A DNA stretch of 64,000 nucleotides from Toxonevra muliebris (taxonomy: Eukaryota; Arthropoda; Insecta; Diptera; Pallopteridae): positions 84,758,400-84,822,399 of the forward strand of contig OY829328.1 of assembly GCA_963691655.1 (NCBI GenBank), written 5' to 3'. Of the stretch, positions 37,544-49,133 are shown piece by piece. The notes beneath the pieces are model-generated. The model was not told the origin of the DNA and made no database searches. It saw only the letters and a program-made list of their open reading frames with translations. A program made the translations under genes and the position numbers. Each line of letters starts with the position of its first letter. Position 1 is the stretch's first letter.

Positions 37544-38347
37544 TAGTGCTGACACATGAGAGTTCATTTCAGGCAAATTTAACATTTCGTTAAAATGCGT
37601 CTGAAATGCAGAATTTCGCCATACAAAAAGTGTCAAATGAAATTCTGGATTAGGCTGTGGTTATATTGCGAGTATGCTCGGCGAACACCATGAAATTGTT
37701 GTTGGGCCGAACACAAAGAGAGAATCTTAACTCACTCTCACACCGAACACGATATGCACGGTGTATTGTACACCGAGTACGCCGAGTATTCAGGGTGGCA
37801 ATGAGTTATTTTACAAAACAGTATCATTACATATAAAATAGTATGAAACAAACGAGTATATTTTGGCAAAAAACAACTCTACGACGAGCTGAATGTAACC
37901 ACTTTGACCGAGCACCAATATAACCAGGCGCTTACAGACTCATTTCATTGAAATGCATCTGAAATGAAGAAATAAACTAGCAACCCTCAAATGCAAGGTT
38001 GCAAAAAACAGGAAATATTTAAGATCTATTACATTTTTTTTAGACATTTTGGATTTTGTTTTCATAACAGCTGCTCATGTAATATTTATTAAGCGAAAAA
38101 ATAAAATAATGAAGTCGGAGAGTAACTCATTGCCATTCCTCACATTTTCCATGACTGTTATATAAATTCTTGGTGCCCAAATCCAATTGAAAGGCAACAT
38201 TTTTATTTGCACAAAACACACACAAATATTCTTCTCCTCCAAACTTATAATCTGTCAAAAAACGAATTTGAAATTAGTTTTTTGTCGTGTGCCCACCTAA
38301 ATTTGAAATGCAGAATTCAAGGAAATGCACTCCGTGTGTCCGCACTA
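37544..38347. mobile_element. Inverted-repeat element, 804 bp, with a second inverted-repeat unit nested inside
   Basis: The left end TAGTGCTGACACATGAGAG (from 37544) matches the reverse complement of the right end (GTGTGTCCGCACTA, to 38347) over about 26 bp with a few mismatches. Internal GAAATGCAGAATT motifs recur near both ends. Inside, 37659-37925 is bounded by GGTTATATTG and CAATATAACC, with GCTCGG/CCGAGC just internal. The inner 267 bp therefore looks like a later insertion. No clean target duplication was identified for either. No coding capacity. Confidence 0.55.
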
Positions 38348-38734
38348 TAAATTAACTAAATATAGAGCAAATTATTTTCTTTGGGTATAATTCCGAATAC
38401 TTTAAATGTATGATTTCCTATAGCAGAAGTTTGTTTTATCAGGAGAGTTCTTCATTTCGATATTAATCGAAAATTGCGTTTTGATGTTTTATATTTTAAA
38501 TTGATCAATGCAGAACATGGTGAGCCAAATCGATTGAATTCAATTTCAATATCGTACTGAAACTTATCGTACTGTAACATATTCCTGCACCAGCGAACCC
38601 AAGGGGGTGTTTTTGGTCTATTTATTAGTTAATTTTTCTATTAATCCGATATTATTTTGTAAAAATTTAATAAGTTATTGATGTTTTAAAATAAATTTAA
38701 TTATTCAAAGCATTGCATTTATCGTTGTAAAAAT
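38348..38734. other. Short AT-rich spacer between two transposon-like elements
   Basis: No gene recognised. It ends at the GTAAAAAT target duplication (38727-38734) of the MITE copy at 38735. Confidence 0.4.
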
Positions 38735-39029
38735 CAGTGTGGCCAACTTTTATTTTTCAAAATCCGCTAAAATGAAGAATAAAACTCGTATTTTCTTTAA
38801 AAGTGTTAAATTTTTCCCCTTATAAAAATGAGAGAAACTCAATATATTCAAAATTTTTCACTAATACAGCAATCAAGCATCTGATACTTCTGGTCAATGA
38901 AAATTTCTTCGATTTTTCGAAGATATTTTAAATTGAAAAACGAGCTGAGCGCTAAATCACTTTTTTCCGCGTTTTAATTTTCAATAAGCACTAAAATCAG
39001 CGGGGAAAAGCGCTGAGTTGGTCACACTG
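38735..39029. mobile_element. MITE family copy 2, 295 bp, 8-bp target duplication GTAAAAAT
   Basis: Same family and orientation as 26223-26505. It starts CAGTGTGGCCA and ends TGGTCACACTG, so one TIR base has changed. The direct repeat GTAAAAAT lies at 38727-38734 and 39030-39037. Near the right end it has about 12 bp (GCGGGGAAAAGC region) that copy 1 lacks. Intact duplications at both copies suggest fairly recent insertion. Confidence 0.9.
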
Positions 39030-39037
39030 GTAAAAAT

Positions 39038-41465
39038 CATTACTTAAGCGGGAGTAAATAACAAATGAGAGAGAGAGAGAGAAGACATTAGTAACGACAT
39101 TTCTCAGAATTATCTAACGAATTATCTGCATACACAAATAACAAAACAAACACCAACGAGTAGTTTAGTTCTCTCAAACGAGTAGTTGGAAATCTCATAA
39201 AGAGGTTTCTTAGACAAAAAAAAAATAGCCTCAGTTGCTGGGGCCTTACCGACTAGCATTATATATCTCGAAAATGGTAAGCGATATTGAAAAACGCATA
39301 ACAGATTTGAAAAGAGTATATCTTAAATGGCTGTTTGTGACTAAAAATTTCTTAAGTTATTATTATATTTTTAAAAATTATTTATTCAGCAATATTTTTG
39401 TGTCTACTTTTAAAAAATTTAATTGTTTTATACAATAAAGTCAAGTTTCCTTCATACACTACATGCACACACATACACACACATTCCTAATGAAAACTAA
39501 TTATTTTACACTGATTTTATTTCACAAAATTTAATAAATTCTTTATGAAAAATTCCCCGTGAAATTTGTAAATTGTTTGACAATAATTATAGCTCGGTAT
39601 GCATATTTAATGTAAATATTTCAATAATTAAGAAACAAATCAAATTAAGTAATAAAGTCATTAAATTTAACATTTATCATAAATAAATAAATAATTGGGC
39701 CAATTATTATTACTGAATCCACAATTGAGGGCTGTTTAAAACGGATTTTCGAATTTGGGCCTTCTGTATTCAAAGTTTCATACGTCAACAACAGTTTTAT
39801 TAGAAAGTAATCTTAAGGTCTAAACACAATTCTTGTAGACACACAATAACTATAAGAAACGCCAAAAAGGTATCGACAAAACAATAGCTCGAACGAAATC
39901 AATACATAGTAGCCTATTCGCAGTTATTGATTTAATGGTATTTGAACAAAATCAAATTTAACAAGTTTTCGAGGTGACAACCTGAAATATCATCAGTTAG
40001 CTTATGAGCATTTTTTATACCTATATTTAACTTAACATAAAAGATAAAAATAAAACTTTCAACATTGTGATGTATTGATTTTACATTAAATGGTGTAAAT
40101 AAAAATATAGCGAAATATGGTGCTTATTGAACTCTTAGGAAACAGTTTTAGTTCATTTCATGACTCACTTACCAAAAGATTAATCGTTTATTGCTACTAT
40201 TTTTTTTCATTACATTACCTTATGAAACATTGAAAAATTTATGGCCTATGAAATTTTGCTATAGCTTTTGACTCAAAATATTAACTGATGGCGTCACTTA
40301 AATGATATAATGAAAAGCATTGACACGGTTATTTCCCATCGAAAATTTTTTTTATTTTGTTTTGCCTCTTTTTTTTTATTTGCCCCAATATCTGTAGAGA
40401 ATTAATCATATTGAAATTATAAAAGGTGGGGTTGTTAGTAAAACTATATTCTTCTTCTTCTTTTCTTCTAAGAGAACGTTGGCCGTCAAACGCTTGTATT
40501 TAAATCAGCTTATTTTGGCATTTAATAATCTTAGTATTAAAAAAAGCAGATTGTTTTTGCAATTTTGTATTTGTTTTATTTCTTATAATTCTGTCATGGA
40601 ATGGTGTGATTTGTTATCTCAAATATTTACATAAGTTTAAACCAAGCGAGGTTCCTCGCTCTGACTAAATAATGTAATAAAATAGAGTTGACGTTCATTA
40701 ATTCGGCTCAGTACTAAAAAACATGTTATATTGTTATCAACATTGCATATTCTGTATATAATTTAGCAAACTCATCTTTTGAGTTTTTGGCTAAATCCAT
40801 AACCAAAAAGTAACCAAACTTTTTTCAAACCTCCATGACTACTTTACCGCGACTTTAAGTAACTACGCTCTTTTATTTATATAGGTATGTATTTTTTTCA
40901 TAAAGTATACAAAGAAAAATGAATCCCCTTTGCATTAGTAAAAAAGAAAAGAAAAAATTGAGAGAACTTTCTATAAGCTCAATAGCAAAAATACACCATG
41001 ACCTCGATTTGCGTCAGTATTTAGTTCCACGAAAATACTTTGCAAATATAGGATATATTAATGTATTTCATCTAATTACATTTATATATACACAATATCA
41101 TAAAAACTATGAAAATTGATTTAAATTGAAGTCCATAGTGTTTAGGATTAAACAAATTATTGAAATATTAGTCAACATAATATAGCAATGCAATTCTAGG
41201 TTTTGGTATACACACATTTAACACATAAAATTTAGGTATTTTGTGATTTTTTGTGTGTGTTAAATCAATTCATAAAGGTAAATAAACAAAGTTGAAAATT
41301 ATAATTTAGCGGTTCTTTCCCCTAGAAAACTATGTGCTCTTTTTTGTTTCCTTCTTCTTTTTAATAGCCCCCATATGTTCATATAACTAATTGATATTGG
41401 TATATTCGAAAAATAGCGTGATTTGTAAAGTATACACATGATATGAAAACTTCAAATGATAGTTA
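39038..41465. other. AT-rich region without a recognised gene
   Basis: Begins with a (GA)n run at 39067-39082. Short open frames at 39235-39438 and 40919-41119 have no conserved motif and AT-driven composition. No RNA gene was seen. Confidence 0.4.
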
Positions 41466-41776
41466 CACTGTACGACAATTTTCAGGAAATTGTTTCGGGC
41501 CTCAACGAAACCTGTCTCATATGAAAGTATTGGTGTTGGTGTTGGTCCACCTAATCACAATTTATTTTTACAGTGGGTTGAAATTTCCAAATTTTAGTCA
41601 AAAACAGCATCAAATGATATGCAAAATCGTGTGTAAATATATATAAAATGAATGTTGTCTTCAGAAAACCATACTAAAATTTTGCAAGAAATCTTTTCTA
41701 CCTTTTCACTACTACTAACTAATACTTTCATATGAGACAGGTTCCGTTAAGGCTCGAAAATGTCTGTTGCACTGTG
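41466..41776. mobile_element. Near-palindromic MITE, 311 bp, possible TA target duplication
   Basis: Long inverted arms of about 60 bp. The inner 23 bp (41509-41531 and 41721-41743, core CTGTCTCATATGAAAGTATT) are exactly complementary. The outer parts (CACTGTACGACA on the left; reverse complement CACAGTGCAACAGACA on the right) match less well. TA lies just outside each end (41464-41465 and 41777-41778), as in Tc1/mariner-derived MITEs. No coding capacity. Confidence 0.7.
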
Positions 41777-42200
41777 TAATTCATTAATTAATAAAATACT
41801 TGTATTACAAGTCAGTAAAGTAATAATACTTATTTTTTTTTTTTAATTGTCTACATTTCATTTTATAATGATATGATAAAAGAGGAGGATTTTAATATTG
41901 CACATTGACCCAATCATGACTCTGCCCTTATGATGCTATAGATGCATATGCACGTGCGATAGTTTGCATTTGCATACAGAGTATTGATTGATTGATTGAA
42001 GAGGTAAATTATTTATTTATTGAACAAAAGTACATTATGACTCAATGAATACCCGCAGATTTTACTATGAAGAAATAAAAAAACTCGAGCATTAACTGAA
42101 AGAAATTCGGGTTAGCTAATATCGTAAATGAATCTTGAAAAAAGTATTGATAATTGTATTTAACTTTCCAATCATTACAAATTGTGTTGCATATTCGCAG

Positions 42201-42403
42201 TGTTGCAACCCATGTGTTTGTTTTCATAAGAATACATGTGATCTAGTTGTTGACAGTTGTCGCATTGTTACTGTCGTAGACATTGTGTTCGGAGCATTAT
42301 TGTATTTATTCTCTCAGAAGAAGTTGGCGGTCGGAGGCAGGCTTGCTTCGGTTGTGTATAAAACATAAATCTCAATTTCGCAAATAAAGCTCATTTCTAC
42401 ACA
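42201..42403 (+). mobile_element. Possible solo LTR, 203 bp
   Basis: The segment starts TGTTGC and ends TACACA (TG...CA). It is flanked by CGCAG (42196-42200) and CGCAA (42404-42408), a 4-of-5 direct repeat. It has a TATAAAA box (42357-42363) only about 20 nt before AATAAA (42383-42388), the compact promoter/polyadenylation layout of an LTR. A 5-bp duplication would suit BEL/Pao or copia-type elements. No internal retrotransposon sequence is adjacent. Confidence 0.4.
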
Positions 42404-44151
42404 CGCAATTTCTAAAAGCACATACATAAAGCTAATGCCACATTTTTTTTCTACTGAAAAATTCAAAATTTTTTAATTCATTTCTCACAGTAGACGTCTA
42501 CTTACAAAATACGAAAAATAAAAAAAATATATATATGAGATTAAAATTGTCCAGTAAATGCCTCGAAAATAGACAAAATTACCAAACACCAAAAAAATTA
42601 CCTAAAATCTTTTCAGATTTTGAATTCAAACGTAAAGATTTCTCTGATAAAGCAAACAAAAAAAAAAAAAAAGAATCCGAGTTCTGCTAATAAATAAGCA
42701 TTTTCTTACTACAAACAATGACGTGTTGCAAAACATAATCTATTTAATTTGTATTCATGAATAATTTGTTTTCTGTTCTAAAGATATTTGTTAATAAAAA
42801 TTTCTGAATGATTCTCTGATATACGCGTAAAAAAATTCTCAAAGTACATAGTTCCTTCATTTTTCAAGATATGTTAATTTGTATGTATATAGAATTTTTT
42901 ACAGTTTTTGTATTTTTTTTTCTATTAACAAGTTTACATTTCTTTTTTTAATTATTGTTTTAAGAATTTCACTTTCTGTCTGTTCTTTTTGTTTTATTGT
43001 ACATTTATGAATGTAAACATCACTACCGGTTTATTTTGTTTCAATGAATACCAGTCGCGCATGACTTGCAATAACAATAACAATTTCCAGGGTATATACA
43101 AAAAAAGTTATAGATATAATGAAAAACTTGATTTATATTAATATGTATTAAACAATTTAAGCAAACAAATATTAATTTAGTGGGTGTTTTAAACAGCCAA
43201 AAAAAGTAATTTGTTTTTTAGCTTAAACATTTTAATTCAATTAAATTTTAAGGTGGTTTACAAAAATCTTCGTTTATATGTATGCACAACTTATTGCAAA
43301 ATATTTAACCAGCGTTTAAAAAAAACACCTCAAATGTATAGAACGGTTTAAGTTGTTACTCGTATCTGTAAAATGGAAATTACATTTACGAATAGGTGTG
43401 TACATTTTTTTTTATAATAATATGTCCTATGTTTAGGATATTGACTAAATACTAATTATATCATTAATATTATCTGTAGGTGCTTGTCTCACACTTGAGG
43501 TCACTTCATATCTATTTAGGGGCTTCCCTTGATAATGACATAATATTTTAAGCATTCATGACCGTTAACTGTAACTGATTTTAATATTAAATTCATAAAC
43601 TTTCTATATTTTCATATACTAAATACTTTTCATTACATTCCATGTGTTATTAGTAATCACTTTGCTAAAAGCATATAGCATTGCCTTCTGCAATTCAGTA
43701 TCAGCCGATTCAAAACAAAATTAGTCATTTTACTGTTTGGCTCCAAGTTTTGTTAAGTAATGAAACAAATTATCTGTGAGGGGAAAAGGTAATCACAGTT
43801 CGGATTCGGAAAATACGTGAAAATTACGATAGCACTCCCTATCAGTCTTCGATGATGAATTCCCCGTACCCCGTAGTTACCGTAGTATTATGAAATTAAG
43901 TTAACATACCATACAGCAAGCCATCCCTTCAAAAGAACAGCAAATATTTGATAAATAACAAAATAGATGAAAATTTGGGGAGAAGTAAGAAATTAGTTTT
44001 CTATTTTTAGCGTATAAGGTTTCATTCAATACCCAATTCTATAGCGGGTTTAGTAATTATAATTAAACTTGAAAAAACACATTTAAAAAATGCTACTCTC
44101 TGGATATTTCGAAAACTCAAGACTCGAGTCAGTAGTTAAAATTAAAAATTT
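42404..44151. other. AT-rich region without a recognised gene
   Basis: No conserved open frame and no RNA gene. An A-run occurs near 42658-42672 and several T-rich tracts lie around 42900-42960. Confidence 0.4.
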
Positions 44152-44390
44152 GTGAGTCAAAACCATTGTTTACTTTCGATTGTTTGTTTACGTTTTTCCT
44201 CCATTTTGACATTCACTGCAGGCCGCCATTATGACCGCAACAACAAAGATGTGTTGTTATTGTTTTGTTGTATGACTGATTTTGATATTTGGTGGTATCT
44301 GACGCAACAACAAAGATGTGTTGTTTTTGCCATGGTGAAATTGTTGTAATCTTGATATCACCTTATACATGATTTCACCATGGACTAAGA
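44152..44390 (+). repeat. Dispersed repeat, copy 2, with a 12-bp terminal palindrome
   Basis: Related to 12361-12467. CGCAACAACAAAGATGTGTTG occurs twice inside (near 44237 and 44302), an internal duplication that the other copy lacks. The right part is bounded by CCATGGTGAAAT (near 44330) and its exact reverse complement ATTTCACCATGG (near 44372), which could form a hairpin. No coding capacity and no target duplication defined. Confidence 0.65.
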
Positions 44391-47300
44391 AGAGCTAAAG
44401 TCAGAAGTGAGAGAACAACTCACATGAGGAAACAACAAAAATCACGTTTTCCATATGGGGAAACAGAAAAAATGTTGTCTCTACTGCAACAACTGTTGCC
44501 AGTGTGATATGAGCCTATCAAATATATTAATGCATAATTTTAATTTACTTATATACAGAATTTCTTATCAATCATAATTAAATAGCAAAACTACAAAATT
44601 TCTTTCATAAGAAATTAGCCATGGGAAATTCATAACCCATTTCATCTTTCATAGGCTTGCATCCTTTCAAGTATACACTCATTTGGGGCTTTCCTAAATG
44701 ATTGCATTTCAGTTTTAGAAATATTTCGCTGTGTTTTATTATTCAATTTAATGTATAATTTTGTAAAAATTGATAAAGTAATAGCAAGGAAATTTTTTAA
44801 ACATGTACAATACATGTACTTGTAAATAGTTTGTTATGAATCAGAAATGTTCGTTAACATAATTGGAATTTCCATGAAATAGGAAAACTGGTAAATTGCA
44901 TTGAGGCGAAGTATATAACAATGATATTGATCTATTATTCACCTTCTCTAAACCAAGTGTTTTTCAGAAATTGTAGGATTGATAGTACTAAGAATATTCA
45001 GAGACTCCATTTCCCTCGTAGAAGACGCACAGCTTAATAATATATGCAAACTTTTAAGGAATGCCTTAATTTATAAAAAAAATGAATTGAAAATAAAAAA
45101 AAAATTATTTATATTTTTTTTACTTCGTGGATTCTGTCTTTTTCGTTGGAAGACTAAACATAGGAAGGCATTTCTAGAAGTAATAAAGGAAACAAATTTA
45201 ATGAATTTAATAAACCATATTCAAATAAAAGGTTGAATAGAGAAGTAAGGAAAATGCCTGTTTCGGATTTCAGAACTCTGTTTTGAGCTGTTGGTTATTT
45301 TTGGCCTTCCTTACAAATTCACCTTGTCCAAGGGAACGATGCAGCTTTTTGATTAAATTTATTTGCTTCAATTTTAATGTTTTTATGTTTCTGTGCTCTG
45401 CGACAAAACAAAGTATCGCAATATTGTTTTTTCAGCCTTATTAGCTCACTTAGGTGTCATCGACATGTTTTGTAAACATTTTATTGGTGGCTGGTTCTTT
45501 CCGCTAGCCTCCCCATACCCTTCCCCCTTTCTTCTATCTTAACACTAACCTATCTTTCTTTCTATATCAGCACAATGTTTTGCATTAATTCCCCTGAGTG
45601 TTGAGACGCGTAATAAAATAGGTTGTTTCGGTATTAACACTTGCACTCTTCCATTTTTTTTAAATTTTTCTATATTTTGTTTCTTTTTGCAAAAGCTTCA
45701 TAGAAAGTTTCCAGCTACCCTTAGCAATAAAATAATGCACAAACCACTGAAGACGTGGTGGTTAATGTTCATGTTGTATATTAAAAGAACACAAAAGATT
45801 ATAATTCCAAATAATTGATGGGGCTTCAGTTTCTGATAGCTATGAATATATAAAAAATATAAATACTTTTCGGTATATTTTTTTGATTTTCACCTACAGT
45901 TAATATTATACACAAAAAAAAAAAAATCAATTATTATCGTTTGTACGATTAATTTGAAGTGCGAAATGATAAAATTACCAACAAAAAATATATATTAATA
46001 TATAGTATGTTATGTAGTCTTATTAATTGCATTTGCAAACAAAGTACTTTAAAAGCTTTCCGCGCAGTTTCGGTTTCTATAGTATATGGAATATAATTGT
46101 TTATTTTCTTTCACGCAATCAGTACCTACTAGAATACAAATTTTTGTTATGATTATATGATTATAATCAATAAAATAATAAAAATTACACTGGATTACAA
46201 AATTTTGCATTATACCAAAGCCTAAGAACTGAAGTAGTGAATCCCCATTGAATTTTTGATACTCACACTGCCCAATTTCCACAAGGTAAATTTTTTCTTC
46301 CTCGATTTTTACAGATTCTCTTTTGGTCTTGCATTTGCATTAGGGAATTTTACTTTTGCTTGTTCTGACCTTTTCACAATTTAGAGTTATCGCATTAAAT
46401 TGAATTAATTTAATTTAAAAATTATTATTTTATTATTTACAATGTAGTTTTTAATTTTTTCATAAGAATCATGAGCAGCCAACTTAAGTTTGCAAAATAG
46501 AGCAAAGAGTAATGTCAGAAAAACGAAAGACACTAAAGGAACTAGCCAGAACGGGCATACGTATTCCACTTGCCCACAAGAAAACTTGCACAATGGAAAT
46601 AAGGACTATCATGAAATAGAGAACTCGAATTTAACTGCAGAATTTTTCTATAAAATAAAAGTGCAAAAAGCCCGGCCGCGATTTTTCAAGTTTTTGCAAC
46701 AGTTTCATATCGAAGTGCAATTCAAAATCAAAACTAGCCTCATAATTTTTAAATGACGAGATAAAAAATTTGAACTTAACTTTCAGAATTTTTTTATCTT
46801 GATGTATTCTGCTCCAAAAATGCAAACAATTCGATTTAGGTAGTTTATGAAATCAAGTACAATCATTAACTCGCGGTCAGATTTGAGTTCAGTGTAAAAA
46901 TTCCACAGAAACTTTAATTCTCGAATCTGAAAACCGTAGGCCTGTGTTGTCAATAAAATAATAAACTAATGTTATTTTGGAATAGTTTTTTTTTTTTGCT
47001 TCCCTTGAAATATCACGGAATGTGCTTGAAAAAAACAACTTTTTAAATATTATCTCTTCCAGCTCATTGATGTGTAAATATAATTGATAAAAAAAAACAA
47101 CCAAAAGCCATAAAAAGAAAGAAATCCATCATACAAAGAAATGCCAGCTTCTTAAAAAAATGTACATGCCAATGATAACAATTAGTATTTCTTCATTGTT
47201 TAGATAAACTAACCTTGTTTTCTATAGTTATACATACCAACCACCCAAATGTACATACCCTCCGCATAGTAGCTATCTACAAAAATAACAAATTTTAAAT

Positions 47301-48080
47301 GTTAATAACCGAAAAACAGAAACCGAAAAGCTTTAGCCAGAAAAAAAATCCCGCTGAAAAGCTGTGAAAGGGTCTGATATAAAATGCCAGGCAAACGTAT
47401 GCAAGCAATTCATTGCAAAATGAAGAAACATTGAAGCAAGATCGTACGCAGCGCGATATTAAAAAAAAGAACACACGAGCAAAAAATTAAATTAAAAAAA
47501 AATTAACATTCGTGTTTATTAACAATTTAAAGAGAAAAAATAATTTAACCAAAGAAAAAAAGTAAAAACAAAAAAGCGCAGACGGAAGCATAAAAAAGCA
47601 AACGTTTCATTTGTTTAGTTCAAATTTGAAGAGGTGATTCCCCAGTTATTTGATTAAAACACACAACCAAAGAGAAGAAAGAGAGAGAGAGAGAGAAATA
47701 CAAACAATTCACATTAGGTTTTGTTTAGTGAGAGTAACTACGTGAAACAATAACAACAACAACAATAAAACAATAACAACCATATTAAAAAAATCATTGG
47801 CATTGAAAGGTGTTTTATTGTTTTAAGTGATTGACAGACAACGTGCTAAAAGAGAACATTACGCATACGCATTAGCTGGCGCACGGCAAAACAGAGCGCG
47901 CAAGAAAGCAGGAAGAAACAACCGTGTATGCAAAATTAGCATAATAAATGAGAATTTAACTGGCGGTGATTTTTCTGTGTGAATGATAAATAATTATTCG
48001 CTGCAAAATTTTGAAAGCAAAAAAGAATCATTATTGATAAAAGATAAATTAGAAAATCACAGAGTAAAAGTGCTAAAAAA
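44391..48080. other. AT-rich region, including the long 5' leader of the 48081 gene
   Basis: No convincing gene up to about 47.3 kb; short open frames at 44979-45236 and 46490-46756 are not recognisable. From about 47.4 kb the sequence is A-rich with CAA repeats and a (GA)n run (47681-47697), as in long insect 5' leaders. This part is probably the leader or promoter of the downstream gene. Confidence 0.4.
47378..47415 (+). promoter_or_regulatory. Candidate TATA/initiator promoter for the 48081 gene
   Basis: TATAAAA (47378-47384) lies about 33 nt before an initiator-like TTCATTG around 47409-47415. If used, the 5' leader would be about 670 nt. This is inference; TATA-like motifs are common in DNA this AT-rich. 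Confidence 0.3.
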
Positions 48081-49133
48081 ATGGGTGTACGAGTAATAGA
48101 GCATGATGGAGCAGAAACTGCTGAAGCGGCAACAGCAAATTATTACAATAAAAATGATTTTAATTGTTGTGCATGCGGAACTAGTGATACATCATCCAAT
48201 ACTTGTAGTACTACTACTACTACAAGTAATAGTAATAATACTAGTAATTCAAGTAATATATCACCAATATCAACAACCACAACAACAACAACCACAACCA
48301 CATATACAACAAACAATCCCAACAACACCACATATCATGAAACCAAAACACAATATTTAAATCTCGCTGCTCCTGCTGCTGCGGCCGTTGCAACAAAGGA
48401 TATTATTGGCAATTCGAAAGAATTTCGTGTTGAGCATAATAAAAGTGATTTACGCATTATTGGTAATAATAATCGTATACGTATTGGCTTGAATGCAGGC
48501 AATATACAAATAATCGGAAATAATACAAAATTAAAAGTAATCAATAATCAGGGTCATATCAAGTATTCCGGAAATGATGGACGCATTTTACTGGGCAATG
48601 ACTCAACCCAACAAATGGTGGATTATGTTGGCTGTAATGGCCTTTTAAAAGTAATCGATTCCGCTGAATTGAGTATATCATCAAAACATGCTAGCTTAAA
48701 TAAAAAAGCAAAAAGTAGTAACAACAAAAACGACTCTAGCAACAATGATAAATCGACGAAAAAAATGCCAGTAGCAGCAGAGTCACCGCCACAGTCACAA
48801 TCATCATCGCCAAAATCCCCGAAATACTATGTGAAAGCGAAGTCGGCCTCCTATGGTGGCGATGGTGATTGTAAAAGCGGTGGACAATGGAAGAAATTCA
48901 ATGAAATGTTTCAACGTCAAAGCTGGCAGAAGTTTACTAATCTTTCACTACCAAATTTAAAAGAAAATTATAATAATAGCGATAGCAATAAGAGTAGTAA
49001 ATGTAGTAAAGATTATATTAAAAAAAATAATAAAATCAATAATAGCAAATCATGTAATATTAGTAATAATATAAATGTTATAAATAATCTGGGTAATATT
49101 TCTATAAAAAATTCAGTAAATGTTAATGTTTAA
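48081..49133 (+). CDS. Asn/Ser/Thr-rich orphan protein with beta-solenoid-like repeats
   Basis: 350-aa single-exon frame with an ATG in strong fly context (AAAAAAATGG). I do not recognise a family. Residues about 36-85 are Ser/Thr/Asn-rich, encoded by ACT, AAT and ACA triplet runs. Residues about 110-210 hold roughly five turns of about 18 residues, such as LRIIGNNNRIRIGLNAGN, IQIIGNNTKLKVINNQGH and IKYSGNDGRILLGN. Their alternating hydrophobics and Asn/Gly turns look like a right-handed parallel beta-helix. Then come a Lys/Ser-rich linker, a short less biased block (GGQWKKFNEMFQRQSWQKF) and an Asn-rich tail ending in NINVINNLGNISIKNSVNVN. No signal peptide or membrane segment is visible. GC content and codon regularity exceed the flanks, supporting a real gene. 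Confidence 0.72.
   Translation: MGVRVIEHDGAETAEAATANYYNKNDFNCCACGTSDTSSNTCSTTTTTSNSNNTSNSSNISPISTTTTTTTTTTYTTNNPNNTTYHETKTQYLNLAAPAAAAVATKDIIGNSKEFRVEHNKSDLRIIGNNNRIRIGLNAGNIQIIGNNTKLKVINNQGHIKYSGNDGRILLGNDSTQQMVDYVGCNGLLKVIDSAELSISSKHASLNKKAKSSNNKNDSSNNDKSTKKMPVAAESPPQSQSSSPKSPKYYVKAKSASYGGDGDCKSGGQWKKFNEMFQRQSWQKFTNLSLPNLKENYNNSDSNKSSKCSKDYIKKNNKINNSKSCNISNNINVINNLGNISIKNSVNVNV

Noticed and set aside
37659..37925. AGGC as a target duplication of the inner element
   Set aside because: It requires unequal ends (an extra TGT on one side), so the match may be chance.
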